From contig CM073895.1 of assembly GCA_037176705.1 (NCBI GenBank), positions 106,404,551-106,468,550 of the forward strand: 64,000 bases of DNA, given 5' to 3'. The notes under the pieces are model-generated. The model was given only the letters and a program-made list of their open reading frames with translations. It was not told the origin of the DNA and ran no database searches. Source of the stretch: Molossus alvarezi. Lineage: Eukaryota > Chordata > Mammalia > Chiroptera > Molossidae. Position numbers and translations under genes: made by a program. Of this stretch, positions 49,695 through 63,669 are shown one piece after another. Numbering within the stretch: the first letter of the stretch is position 1; each line of letters begins with the position of its first letter.

Positions 49695-51653
49695 GTCAAA
49701 AGTGTTCATGACTGGTGTTCTTTCTGTGCAGAATAATAGAATAACATTCAGTTCAAGAGCAGAATGGAATCCTTAATACGGTTGCAGTGTCCAATGGACT
49801 GTTCAGTGGCTCCCTGTTCAAAGAACTGTGTTCCAATAGACAACCTTCTTCAAATAATATCCAAATATTGAGAAAAAGATTCTAGGGCTATACCCGCTTC
49901 ACACGAAATGGAACCACCACTGTTGTTCAGTTTTTCAGATTACGTGTTCTTAGTACAGTTGTGGAAAGTATTGATTTAAGGAAATGTGGCTACCTGACTC
50001 TTGATAGGTCCTTAGATATACTTTTCACTCTAGTTTGATTGTAGGAGAGTGTATACAAACCAAACCTATTCCAAATGAACTGTGTTAGAACTCTTCACTT
50101 CAGTGGCACCAAAGTCACTTCCATAAAGCCTAGAGCGTGAGGATCCTCAAAGCATCTGTTGTTTTGGTTAAGTGTTTAAGAAATGTCCATTTGTAAAGGT
50201 GGAATCACACTTAAACTTCGCAGTGTAAGTTTCTTTCCCTTGTTCCAGACAAAGAGACACAAGTCTTGCTGGTGCAGTCTTGGATATACTGAACTATGGG
50301 CAAAACTCTGTGAGAGCCAGGGGCCACATTCACACAGTGGCATGTTTTTCCCTGGGAAGTGAAGTACCTTTGCAGGGAAAGTGTGAACAAACATGTTCTA
50401 GTCAAACAACTGTTGGAATGAATGAATATTTCCATTTGGGTTAAGTGAATGCACAGATCTTGAGTAACATGAACACTTTAACGTACATTCTCCTCGTTTT
50501 ATAGGGAGATCCAGTCATATCATGGAAAGAACCACTAGGACAGAGCACACTTATGTGTAGAATCAAAAGTTATCCCTTTTTGTGTTCTGTGTTGTTCATG
50601 GTTTCAAAGATTGGATCGCCTTTAAGCCCATTTTAAGGCGATACTTGGAAAAAGTTTGGTTTCTGCTGTAGCAGTTGGTTTCACATGATTCTTACTCAGA
50701 ACAGTTCACCAACGTATGGCCAAGACTGAATCAATGGAAAGATTGATAACTACTGGTGTCACACATGTGCATTCTTGAAGCAGTGAAACTGAACACATCC
50801 AAAGTGATGAAGTTGAAACATTGGTTGTCTCCATGCAAGGAGTAAATCCATGAATTGGAAGACACTGACAATACCAAGGGTTTTTCACACTGAACATCTC
50901 TGTGAATGAGAACAAGAGGAGTGTTCTAGAGAAAATGCACTTGTGCAGTGGAGCTGGGTATGCATTTCAGTTACGTACACACTAACTATGCCCGGTGTGC
51001 AGGGCATACTTTACATTGGAGTGTCAAACAGTGTTGTAAGTAAATGGAGGTGTCTACCTTCTTTCCTATGTGACCAGGAAAGTCAACCTGTACTAGTTGA
51101 TGAGGCAGCCTTTCCACATACTACCTTTTAGCCCTGCATATGTGTGTTTGCCTGGAAGTGTCTATGAGTCATCTTGATATCCAACAAAGGCTGGGCTGCA
51201 GAAATCAAACACATTGGTTAGGGCAATGTTCAGGTCATGGAAATCTATACCCTATTGAGTTCTACACACATTCTTTAAAGCTGTGACCGAATGAATCAGT
51301 GTCATTCTTGGATCCATCATACATTTCACTGTTTGTACCGATTTCCTCAAACAACATAAGGAGTAGATACCTGTTTTCTCCTGAGATTTCAAAGTAAACG
51401 CTTTCCATCATTGTGAAATGCTGGAATTGTACCTTGTTCATGAATGGAATCTCCCGAACCTGTCTTTCTAATTCCCTGTGAAAAATTCAGCCTATTTCTT
51501 GATAACTGACAAGTACTCAATCCCCTTATTCCAGCCATTAGAACAAAAAAGGGATCAATTTAAAAGAGGGAGTGTCAGTCTTTGAACAATGGTCATGGAT
51601 TCACTTGTTTCAAGACTATTTCCCCGAAGATCCTATGGGAATACACAGGCATA
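49695..51653. repeat. Satellite monomer M17 (duplicate of M9)
   Basis: This 1,959-bp monomer matches M9, including gatcgcctttaagccc near 50616. I saw no difference from M9. Confidence 0.93.
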
Positions 51654-53613
51654 GTCAAAAGTGTTCATGACTGGTGTTCTTTCTGTGCAGAATAATAGAA
51701 TAACATTCAGTTCAAGAGCAGAATGGAATCCTTAATACGGTTGCAGTGTCCAATGGACTGTTCAGTGGCTCCCTGTTCAAAGAACTGTGTTCCAATAGAC
51801 AACCTTCTTCAAATAATATCCAAACATTGAGAAAAAGATTCTAGGGCTATACCCGCTTCACACGAAATGGAACCACCACTGTTGTTCAGTTTTTCAGATT
51901 ACGTGTTCTTAGTACAGTTGTGGAAAGTATTGATTTAAGGAAATGTGGCTACCTGACTCTTGATAGGTCCTTAGATATACTTTTCACTCTAGTTTGATTG
52001 TAGGAGAGTGTATACAAACCAAACCTATTCCAAATGAACTGTGTTAGAACTCTTCACTTCAGTGGCACCAAAGTCACTTCCATAAAGCCTAGAGCGAGAG
52101 GATCCTCAAAGCATCTGTTGTTTTGGTTAAGTGTTTAAGAAATGTCCATTTGTAAAGGTGGAATCACACTTAAACTTCGCAGTGTAAGTTTCTTTCCCTT
52201 GTTCCAGACAAAGAGACACAAGTCTTGCTGGTGCAGTCTTGGATATACTGAACTATGGGCAAAACTCTGTGAGAGCCAGGGGCCACATTCACACAGTGGC
52301 ATGTTTTTCCCTGGGAAGTGAAGTACCTTTGCAGGGAAAGTGTGAACAAACATGTTCTAGTCAAACAACTGTTGGAATGAATGAATATTTCCATTTGGGT
52401 TAAGTGAATGCACAGATCTTGAGTAACATGAACACTTTAACGTACATTCTCCTCGTTTTATAGGGAGATCCAGTCATATCATGGAAAGAACCACTAGGAC
52501 AGAGCACACTTATGTGTAGAATCAAAAGTTATCCCTTTTTGTGTTCTGTGTTGTTCATGGTTTCAAAGATTGGATCGTCTTGAAGCCCATTTTAAGGCGA
52601 TACTTGGAAAAAGTTTGGTTTCTGCTGTAGCAGTTGGTTTCACATGATTCTTACTCAGAACAGTTCACCAACGTATGGCCAAGACTGAATCAATGGAAAG
52701 ATTGATAACTACTGGTGTCACGTATGTGCATACTTGATGCAGTGAAACTGAACACATCTAAAGTGATGTAGTTGAAGCATTGGTTGTCTCCATGCAAGGA
52801 CTAAATCCATGAATTGGAAGACACTGACAATAACAAGGGTTTTTCACATTGAACATCTCTGTGAATGAGAACAAGAGGAGTGTTCTAGAGAAAATGCACT
52901 TGTGCAGTGGAGCTGGGTATCCATTTCAATTACGTACACACTAACTATGCCCGGTGTGCAGGGCATACTTTACATTGGAGTGTCAAACAGTGTTGTAAGT
53001 AAATGGAGGTGTCTACCTTCTTTCCTATTGTGACCAGGAAAGTCAACCTGTACTAGTTGATGAGGCAGCCTTTCCACATACTACCTTTTAGCCCTGCATA
53101 TGTGTGTTTGCCTGGAAGTGTCTATGAGTCATCTTGATATCCAACAAAGGCTGGGCTGTAGAAATCAAACACATTGGTTAGGGCAATGTTCAGGTCATGG
53201 AAATCTATACCCTATTCAGTTCTACACACATTCTTTAAAGCTGTGACCGAATGAATCAGTGTCATTCTTGGATCCATCATACATTTCACTGTTTGTACCG
53301 ATTTCCTCAAACAACATAAGGAGTAGATACCTGTTTTCTCCTGAGAATTCAAAGTAAACGCTTTCCATCATTGTGAAATGCTGGAATTGTACCTTGTTCA
53401 TGAATGGAATCTCCCGAACCTGTCTTTCTAATTCCCTGTGACAAATTCAGCCTATTTCTTGATAACTGACAAGTACTCAATCCCCTTATTCCAGCCATTA
53501 GAACAAAAAAGGGATCAATTTAAAAGAGGGAGTGTCAGTCTTTGAACAATGGTCATGGATTCACTTGTTTCAAGACTATTTCCCCGAAGATCCTATGGGA
53601 ATACACAGGCATA
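51654..53613. repeat. Satellite monomer M18 (duplicate of M10)
   Basis: This 1,960-bp monomer matches M10, including the ctattgtgacc insertion and gtcacgtatgtgcatac. I saw no difference from M10. Confidence 0.93.
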
Positions 53614-55573
53614 GTCAAAAGTGTTCATGACTGGTGTTCTTTCTGTGCAGAATAATAGAATAACATTCAGTTCAAGAGCAGAATGGAATCCTTAATACGG
53701 TTGCAGTGTCCAATGGACTGTTCAGTGGCTCCCTGTTCAAAGAACTGTGTTCCAATAGACAACCTTCTTCAAATAATATCCAAACATTGAGAAAAAGATT
53801 CTAGGGCTATACCCGCTTCACACGAAATGGAACCACCACTGTTGTTCAGTTTTTCAGATTACGTGTTCTTAGTACAGTTGTGGAAAGTATTGATTTAAGG
53901 AAATGTGGCTACCTGACTCTTGATAGGTCCTTAGATATACTTTTCACTCTAGTTTGATTGTAGGAGAGTGTATACAAACCAAACCTATTCCAAATGAACT
54001 GTGTTAGAACTCTTCACTTCAGTGGCACCAAAGTCACTTCCATAAAGCCTAGAGCGAGAGGATCCTCAAAGCATCTGTTGTTTTGGTTAAGTGTTTAAGA
54101 AATGTCCATTTGTAAAGGTGGAATCACACTTAAACTTCGCAGTGTAAGTTTCTTTCCCTTGTTCCAGACAAAGAGACACAAGTCTTGCTGGTGCAGTCTT
54201 GGATATACTGAACTATGGGCAAAACTCTGTGAGAGCCAGGGGCCACATTCACACAGTGGCATGTTTTTCCCTGGGAAGTGAAGTACCTTTGCAGGGAAAG
54301 TGTGAACAAACATGTTCTAGTCAAACAACTGTTGGAATGAATGAATATTTCCATTTGGGTTAAGTGAATGCACAGATCTTGAGTAACATGAACACTTTAA
54401 CGTACATTCTCCTCGTTTTATAGGGAGATCCAGTCATATCATGGAAAGAACCACTAGGACAGAGCACACTTATGTGTAGAATCAAAAGTTATCCCTTTTT
54501 GTGTTCTGTGTTGTTCATGGTTTCAAAGATTGGATCGTCTTGAAGCCCATTTTAAGGCGATACTTGGAAAAAGTTTGGTTTCTGCTGTAGCAGTTGGTTT
54601 CACATGATTCTTACTCAGAACAGTTCACCAACGTATGGCCAAGACTGAATCAATGGAAAGATTGATAACTACTGGTGTCACGTATGTGCATACTTGATGC
54701 AGTGAAACTGAACACATCTAAAGTGATGTAGTTGAAGCATTGGTTGTCTCCATGCAAGGACTAAATCCATGAATTGGAAGACACTGACAATAACAAGGGT
54801 TTTTCACATTGAACATCTCTGTGAATGAGAACAAGAGGAGTGTTCTAGAGCAAATGCACTTGTGCAGTGGAGCTGGGTATCCATTTCAATTACGTACACA
54901 CTAACTATGCCCGGTGTGCAGGGCATACTTTACATTGGAGTGTCAAACAGTGTTGTAAGTAAATGGAGGTGTCTACCTTCTTTCCTATTGTGACCAGGAA
55001 AGTCAACCTGTACTAGTTGATGAGGCAGCCTTTCCACATACTACCTTTTAGCCCTGCATATGTGTGTTTGCCTGGAAGTGTCTATGAGTCATCTTGATAT
55101 CCAACAAAGGCTGGGCTGTAGAAATCAAACACATTGGTTAGGGCAATGTTCAGGTCATGGAAATCTATACCCTATTCAGTTCTACACACATTCTTTAAAG
55201 CTGTGACCGAATGAATCAGTGTCATTCTTGGATCCATCATACATTTCACTGTTTGTACCGATTTCCTCAAACAACATAAGGAGTAGATACCTGTTTTCTC
55301 CTGAGAATTCAAAGTAAACGCTTTCCATCATTGTGAAATGCTGGAATTGTACCTTGTTCATGAATGGAATCTCCCGAACCTGTCTTTCTAATTCCCTGTG
55401 ACAAATTCAGCCTATTTCTTGATAACTGACAAGTACTCAATCCCCTTATTCCAGCCATTAGAACAAAAAAGGGATCAATTTAAAAGAGGGAGTGTCAGTC
55501 TTTGAACAATGGTCATGGATTCACTTGTTTCAAGACTATTTCCCCGAAGATCCTATGGGAATACACAGGCATA
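53614..55573. repeat. Satellite monomer M19 (duplicate of M11)
   Basis: This 1,960-bp monomer keeps the ancestral gtaagtttc at 54150 and has a private C at 54851 (tctagagcaaatgc). Confidence 0.93.
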
Positions 55574-57531
55574 GTCAAAAGTGTTCATGACTGGTGTTCT
55601 TTCTGTGCAGAATAATAGAATAACATTCAGTTCAAGAGCAGAATGGAATCCTTAATACGGTTGCAGTGTCCAATGGACTGTTCAGTGGCTCCCTGTTCAA
55701 AGAACTGTGTTCCAATAGACAACCTTCTTCAAATAATATCCAAATATTGAGAAAAAGATTCTAGGGCTATACCCGCTTCACACGAAATGGAACCACCACT
55801 GTTGTTCAGTTTTTCAGATTACGTGTTCTTAGTACAGTTGTGGAAAGTATTGATTTAAGGAAATGTGGCTACCTGACTCTTGATAGGTCCTTAGATATAC
55901 TTTTCACTCTAGTTTGATTGTAGGAGAGTGTATACAAACCAAACCTATTCCAAATGAACTGTGTTAGAACTCTTCACTTCAGTGGCACCAAAGTCACTTC
56001 CATAAAGCCTAGAGCGTGAGGATCCTCAAAGCATCTGTTGTTTTGGTTAAGTGTTTAAGAAATGTCCATTTGTAAAGGTGGAATCACACTTAAACTTCGC
56101 AGTGTAAGTTTCTTTCCCTTGTTCCAGACAAAGAGACACAAGACTTGCTGGTGCAGTCTTGGATATACTGAACTATGGGCAAAACTCTGTGAGAGCCAGG
56201 GCCACATTCACTCAATGGCATGTTTCTCCCAGGGAAGTTAATTACCTTTGCAGGGAAAGTGTGAACAAACATGTTCTAGTCAAACAACTGTTGGAATGAA
56301 TGAATATTTCCATTTGGGTTAAGTGAATGCACAGATCTTGAGTAACATGAACACTTTAACGTACATTCTCCTCGTTTTATAGGGAGATCCAGTCATATCA
56401 TGGAAAGAACCACTAGGACAGAGCACACTTATGTGTAGAATCAAAAGTTATCCCTTTTTGTGTTCTGTGTTGTTCATGGTTTCAAAGATTGGATCGTCTT
56501 GAAGCCCATTTTAAGGCGATACTTGGAAAAAGTTTGGTTTCTGCTGTAGCAGTTGGTTTCACATGATTCTTACTCAGAACAGTTCACCAACGTATGGCCA
56601 AGACTGAATCAATGGAAAGATTGATAACTACTGGTGTCACACATGTGCATTCTTGAAGCAGTGAAACTGAACACATCCAAAGTGATGAAGTTGAAACATT
56701 GGTTGTCTCCATGCAAGGAGTAAATCCATGAATTGGAAGACACTGACAATACCAAGGGTTTTTCACACTGAACATCTCTGTGAATGAGAACAAGAGGAGT
56801 GTTCTAGAGAAAATGCACTTGTGCAGTGGAGCTGGGTATGCATTTCAGTTACGTACACACTAACTATGCCCGGTGTGCAGGGCATACTTTACATTGGAGT
56901 GTCAAACAGTGTTGTAAGTAAATGGAGGTGTCTACCTTCTTTCCTATGTGACCAGGAAAGTCAACCTGTACTAGTTGATGAGGCAGCCTTTCCACATACT
57001 ACCTTTTAGCCCTGCATATGTGTGTTTGCCTGGAAGTGTCTATGAGTCATCTTGATATCCAACAAAGGCTGGGCTGCATAAATCAAACACATTGGTTAGG
57101 GCAATGTTCAGGTCATGGAAATCTATACCCTATTCAGTTCTACACACATTCTTTAAAGTTGTGACCGAATGAATCAGTGTCATTCTTGGTTCCATCATAC
57201 ATTTCACTGTTTGTACCGATTTCCTCAAACAACATAAGGAGAAGATACCTGTTTACTCCTGAGAATTCAAAGTAAACGCTTTCCATCATTGTGAAATGCT
57301 GGAATTGTACCTTGTTCATGAATGGAATCTCCCGAACCTATATTTCTAATTCCCTGTGACAAATTCAGCCTATTTCTTGATAACTGACAAGTACTCAATC
57401 CCCTTATTCCACCCATTAGAACAAAAAAGGGATCAATTTAAAAGAGGGACTGTCAGTCTTTGAACAATGGTCATGGATTCACTTGTTTCAAGACTATTTC
57501 CCTGAAGATCCTATGGAAATACACAGGCATA
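55574..57531. repeat. Satellite monomer M20 (duplicate of M12)
   Basis: This 1,958-bp monomer carries the same mosaic as M12, including ttcactcaatggc and ctgcataaatc. Confidence 0.93.
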
Positions 57532-59490
57532 GTCAAAAGTGTTCATGACTGGTGTTCTTTATGTGCAGAATAATAGAATAACATTCAGTTCAAGAGCAGA
57601 ATGGAAACCTTAATACGGTTGCAGTGTCCAATGGACTGTTCAGTGGCTCCCTGTTCAAAGAACTGTGTTCTAATAGACAACCTTCTTCACATAATATTCA
57701 AATATTGAGAAAAAGATTCTAGGGCTATACCCGCTTCACATGAAATGGAACCACCACTGTTGTTCAGTTTTTCAGATTACGTGTTCTTAATACAGTTGTT
57801 GAAAGTATTGATTTAAGGAAATGTGGCTACCTGACTCTTGATAGGTCCTTAGATATACTTTTCACTCTAGTTTGATTGTAGGAGAGTGTATACAAACCAA
57901 ACCTATTCCAAATGAACTGTGTTAGAACTCTTCACTTCAGTGGCACCAAAGTCACTTCCATAAAGCCTAGAGCGTGAGGATCCTCAAAGCATCTGTTGTT
58001 TTGGTTAAGTGTTTAAGAAATGTCCATTTGTAAAGGTGGAATCACACTTAAACTTCGCAGTGTAAGTTTCTTTCCCTTGTTCCAGACAAAGAGACACAAG
58101 TCTTGCTGGTGCAGTCTTGGATATACTGAACTATGGGCAAAACTCTGTGAGAGCCAGGGGCCACATTCACACAGTGGCATGTTTTTCCCTGGGAAGTGAA
58201 GTACCTTTGCAGGGAAAGTGTGAACAAACATGTTCTAGTCAAACAACTGTTGGAATGAATGAATATTTCCATTTGGGTTAAGTGAATGCACAGATCTTGA
58301 GTAACATGAACACTTTAACGTACATTCTCCTCGTTTTATAGGGAGATCCAGTCATATCATGGAAAGAACCACTAGGACAGAGCACACTTATGTGTAGAAT
58401 CAAAAGTTATCCCTTTTTGTGTTCTGTGTTGTTCATGGTTTCAAAGATTGGATCGTCTTGAAGCCCATTTTAAGGCGATACTTGGAAAAAGTTTGGTTTC
58501 TGCTGTAGCAGTTGGTTTCACATGATTCTTACTCAGAACAGTTCACCAACGTATGGCCAAGACTGAATCAATGGAAAGATTGATAACTACTGGTGTCACA
58601 CATGTGCATTCTTGAAGCAGTGAAACTGAACACATCCAAAGTGATGAAGTTGAAACATTGGTTGTCTCCATGCAAGGAGTAAATCCATGAATTGGAAGAC
58701 ACTGACAATACCAAGGGTTTTTCACACTGAACATCTCTGTGAATGAGAACAAGAGGAGTGTTCTAGAGAAAATGCACTTGTGCAGTGGAGCTGGGTATGC
58801 ATTTCAGTTACGTACACACTAACTATGCCCGGTGTGCAGGGCATACTTTACATTGGAGTGTCAAACAGTGTTGTAAGTAAATGGAGGTGTCTACCTTCTT
58901 TCCTATGTGACCAGGAAAGTCAACCTGTACTAGTTGATGAGGCAGCCTTTCCACATACTACCTTTTAGCCCTGCATATGTGTGTTTGCCTGGAAGTGTCT
59001 ATGAGTCATCTTGATATCCAACAAAGGCTGGGCTGCATAAATCAAACACATTGGTTAGGGCAATGTTCAGGTCATGGAAATCTATACCCTATTCAGTTCT
59101 ACACACATTCTTTAAAGTTGTGACCGAATGAATCAGTGTCATTCTTGGTTCCATCATACATTTCACTGTTTGTACCGATTTCCTCAAACAACATAAGGAG
59201 AAGATACCTGTCTACTCCTGAGAATTCAAAGTAAACGCTTTCCATCATTGTGAAATGCTGGAATTGTACCTTGTTCATGAATGGAATCTCCCGAACCTAT
59301 ATTTCTAATTCCCTGTGACAAATTCAGCCTATTTCTTGATAACTGACAAGTACTCAATCCCCTTATTCCACCCATTAGAACAAAAAAGGGATCAATTTAA
59401 AAGAGGGACTGTCAGTCTTTGAACAATGGTCATGGATTCACTTGTTTCAAGACTATTTCCCTGAAGATCCTATGGAAATACACAGGCATA
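57532..59490. repeat. Satellite monomer M21 (duplicate of M13)
   Basis: This 1,959-bp monomer carries the M13 marks ttctttatgtgc, gttctaatag and ctgtctactcc. Confidence 0.93.
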
Positions 59491-61451
59491 GTCAAAAGTG
59501 TTCATGACTGGTGTTCTTTCTGTGCAGAATAATAGAATAACATTCAGTTCAAGAGCAGAATGGAAACCTTAATACGGTTGCAGTGTCCAATGGACTGTTC
59601 AGTGGCTCCCTGTTCAAAGAACTGTGTTCCAATAGACCACCTTCTTCAAATAATATCCAAATATTGAGAAAAAGATTCAAGGGCTATACCCGCTTCACAC
59701 GAAATGGAACCATCAATGTTGTACTGTTTTTCAGATTACGTGTTCTTAGTACAGTTGTGGAAAGTATTCATTTAAGGAAATGTGGCTACCTGACTCTTGA
59801 TAGGTCCTTAGATATACTTTTCACTCTAGTTTGATTGTAGGAGAGTGTATACAAACGAAACGTATTCCAAATGAACTGTGTTAGAACTCTTCACTTCAGT
59901 GGCACCAAAGTCACTTCCATGAAGCCTAGAGCGTGAAGATCCTCAAAGCATATGTTGTTTTGGTTAAGTGTTTAAGAAATGTCCATTTGTAAAGGTGGAA
60001 TCACACTTAAACTTCGCAGAGTAAGTTTCTTTCCCTTGTTCCAGACTAAGAGATACAAGACTTGCTGGTGCAGTCTTGGATATACTGAACTATGGGCAAA
60101 ACTCTGTGAGAGCCAGGGCCACATTCACTCAGTGGCATGTTTCTCCCAGGGAAGTTAATTACCTTTGCAGGGAAAGTGTGAACAAACATGTTCTAGTCAA
60201 ACAACTGTTGGAATGAATGAATATCTCCATTTGGGTTAAGTGAATGCACAGATCTTGAGTAACATGAACACTTTAACGTACATTCTCCTCGTTTTATAGG
60301 GAGATCCAGTCATATCATGGAAAGAACCACTAGGACAGAGCACACTTATGTGTAGAATCAAAAGTTATCCCTTTTTCTGTTCTGTGTTGTTCTTGGTTTC
60401 AAAGATTGCATCGTCTTGAAGCCCATTTTTGAAGGCGATACTTGGAGAAAGTTTGGTTTCTGCTGTAGCAGTTGGTTTCACATGATTCTTACTCAGAACA
60501 GTGAACCAACGTATGTCCAAGACTGAATCAATGGAAAGATTGATAACTACTGGTGTCACACATGTGCATTCTTGAAGCAGTGAAACTGAACACATCTAAA
60601 GTGATGTAGTTGAAACATTGGTTGTCTCCATGCAAGGAGTAAATCCATGAATTGGAAGACACTGACAATACCAAGGGTTTTTCACATTGAACATCTCTGT
60701 GAATGAGAACAAGAGGAGTTTTTTAGAGAAAATGCACTTGTGCAGTGGACCTGGGTATCCATTTCAATTACTTACACACTAACTATGCCAGGTGTGCAGG
60801 GCATACTTTACATTGGAGTGTCAAACAGTGTTGTAAGTAGATGCAGGTGTCTACCTTCTTTCCTATGTGACCAGGAAAGTCAACCTGTACTAGTTGATGA
60901 GGCAGCCTTTCCACATACTACCTATTAGCACAGCATATGTGTTATTTGCCTGGAAGTGTCTATGAGTCAGCTTGATATCCAGCAAAGGCTGGGCTGCAGA
61001 AATCAAACACATTGTTTAGGGCAATGTTCAGGTCATGGAAATCTATACCCTATTCAGTTCTACACACATTTTTTAAAGTTGTGAACGAATGAATCAGTGT
61101 CATTCTTGGATCCATCATACATTTCACTGTTTGTGCCGATTTCCTCAAAAAACATAAGGAGTAGATACCTGTTTTCTCCTGAGAATTCAAAGTAAACGCT
61201 TTCCATCATTGTGAAATGCTGGAATTGTACCTTGTTCATGAATGGAATCTCCCGAACCTATCTTTCTAATTCCCTGTGACCAATTCAGCCTATTTCTTGA
61301 TAACTGCCAAGTACTCAATCCCCTTATTCCAGCCATTAGAACAAAAAAGGGATCAATTTAAAAGAGGGAGTGTCAGTCTTTGAACGATGGGCATGGATTC
61401 ACTTGTTTCAAGACTATTTCCCCGAAGAACCTATGGGAATACACTGGCATA
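59491..61451. repeat. Satellite monomer M22 (duplicate of M14)
   Basis: This 1,961-bp monomer carries the M14 marks. It differs at 59857 (acaaacgaaacg) and at 60794 (ggtgtgcagg, probably the ancestral state, where M14 has T). Its 3' part leads into M23 in the same way that M4 leads into M5. Confidence 0.93.
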
Positions 61452-62386
61452 GTCAAAAGTGTTCATGACTGGTGTTCTTTCTGTGCAGAATAATAGAATA
61501 ACATTCAGTTCAAGAGCAGAATGGAAACCTTAATACGGTTGCAGTGTCCAATGGACAGTTTAGTGGCTCCCTGTTCAAAGAACTGTGTCCAATAGACAAC
61601 CTTCTTCAAATAATATCCAAATATTGAGAAAAAGATTCTAGGGCTATACCCGCTTCACACGAAATGGAACCACCACTGTTGTACTGTTTTTCATATTACG
61701 TGTTCTTAGTACAGTTGTGGAAAGTATTGATTTAAGGAAATGTGGCTACCTGACTCTTGATAGGTCCTTAGATATACTTTTCACTCTAGTTTGATTGTAG
61801 GAGAGTGTATACAAACCAAACCTTTCCCAAATGAACTGTGTGAGAACTCTTCACTTCAGTGGCACCAAAGTCACTTACATAAAGCCTAGAGCGTGAGGAT
61901 CCTCAAAGCATATGTTGTTTTGGTTAAGTGTTTAAGAAATGTCAATTTGTAAAGGTGGAATCACACTGAAACTTCGCAGTGTAAGTTTCTTTCCCTTGTT
62001 TCAGACAAAGAGACACAAGACTTGCTGGTGCAGTCTTGGATATACTGAACTATGGGCAAAACTCTGTGAGAGCCAGGGGCCACATTCACTCAGTGGCATG
62101 TTTTTCCCTGGGAAGTTAAGTACCTTTGCAGGGAAAGTGTGAACAAACATGTTCTAGTCAAACAACTGTTGGAATGAATGAATATTTCCATTTGGGTTAA
62201 GGGAATGCACAGATCTTGAGTAACATGAACACTTTAACGTACATTCTCCTCGTTTTATAGGGAGATCCAGTCATATCATGGAAAGAACAACTAGGACAGA
62301 GCACACTTATGTGTAGAATCAAAAGTTATCCCTTTTTGTGTTCTGTGTTGTTCATGGTTTCAAAGATTGGATCGTATTGTAGCCCA

Positions 62387-62638
62387 TTTTTTTTTTTTAT
62401 CCTCACCTGAGGATATTTTTCCATTTTTTGTACAGATAGAGTGGGAGGGAGAGAGAGGAAGGGAGAGAGAGAGAGAAACATCGACGTGAAGGGACACATC
62501 GAGTGGCTGCCACCCGCACGACCAACCAGGGCCGGGGACAAACAGCAACCGAAGTACATACCCTTAGCGGGATCCAAACCCGGGTCTCTCCGGACCGCAG
62601 GCCGACGCTCTAACCGCTGAGCCAAACTGGCCAGGGCT
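62387..62638 (-). mobile_element. tRNA-derived SINE, VES-like (bat), copy 4
   Basis: This is the same insertion as the other three SINE copies, with a 12-base A tail, and looks identical to copy 3. Confidence 0.8.
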
Positions 62639-62832
62639 CAAGCCCATTTTTGAAGGCGATACTTGGAAAAACTTTGGTTTCTGCTGTAGCAGTTGGTTTC
62701 ACATGATTCTTACTCAGAACAGTGAACCAACGTATGGCCTAGACTGAATCAATGGTAAGATTGATAACTACTGGTGTCACACATGTGCATTCCTGAAGCA
62801 GTGAAACTGAACACATCTAAGGTGATGTAGTT

Positions 62833-62849
62833 GAAACATTGGTTGTCTC
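62833..62849 (+). repeat. L1 5' target-site duplication, copy 4
   Basis: This 17-bp segment precedes the fourth L1; its 3' partner lies outside the window. Confidence 0.85.
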
Positions 62850-63669
62850 GAATGACCGAAAAATGGCGGCGGAGTGAACGGAGCTACACATACCGTCTCC
62901 CAGAACCAAACTGGTATTACAACTCTAACACAGACAAATCGACAGGAAAAACCAACAGAAAAGCAGTTTGGAGGACCATACAACGAGGGACACTGACTCC
63001 ATCCCGGTAGGCTTGCGAAGGCGCGAGACGGGGCTGGGAGCCCACGGTCGGCAGCTCGGCAGCGGCCTTCGCTGGGAGCAGCGCCCTCGGGTTACACTCC
63101 CAGTCGGCTCCACAGCGCAGCCGGGACAGAGGCTAAAACAGCCACAGCCACTCACCTTGGGCTCCGGCAGAGGGAGGGCAGACTGGACTGGAGCTGTGTC
63201 GGGACACTCGGGGTTTGGAGGGCGCTCGGAGCTTTGGCTGAGTGCAGCCACTCAGGACAGTGGCCACATTGCTCCTTCCCAGGGCTCTGAGGAGAGGCAG
63301 CAGCCCCTCCCTCGGAGATCCAACCCCACCCTGTGGGCCATTGAAGTGCTAATTGAGGCTCACTAACAACTAACATCTGCCCCACCCTCGTGAAAGCCCC
63401 TTGACTGAGCACCAGACGGAGTTTTTCAATCAACTGACAACCCAAAACTCATCAATTGACCTAGACTGCTAGCTCCAGGCAAAAAGCTAGAGGATAACAG
63501 TACGTTTCCTGGGCTGGCAACTTTAACCAGGAAAGTAAGACTTGACAGTGGTGTTCAACGTGGGTCCTCCCTCGCTCATCTAAACACAGGAGAGGGAGCC
63601 ACAAACAGCAGAACACCAACACCCACAGGGAGAACTTGACAGGCTCCAAAGCCCACAGTGATAGCCAAA
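62850..63669 (+). promoter_or_regulatory. L1 5' UTR with internal promoter and YY1-type site, copy 4
   Basis: This 820-nt CpG-rich leader has the YY1-type motif at 62860-62870. It is complete within the window. Promoter function is inferred. Confidence 0.7.

Larger units (their letters stand above)
46020..61694. repeat. Higher-order repeat unit, copy 2 (8 monomers, 15,675 bp)
   Basis: This tandem copy of 30345-46019 shows no indel that I could see. I noticed six substitutions between the units, at 30897/46572, 33993/49668, 38475/54150, 39176/54851, 44182/59857 and 45119/60794. There may be more, since the comparison was by eye. Confidence 0.9.

Noticed and set aside
28141..61451. CENP-B box marking a centromeric satellite
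   Set aside because: I looked for a TTCG...CGGG-type core in the monomer and saw none. Centromere identity therefore has no sequence support here, though it is not excluded.
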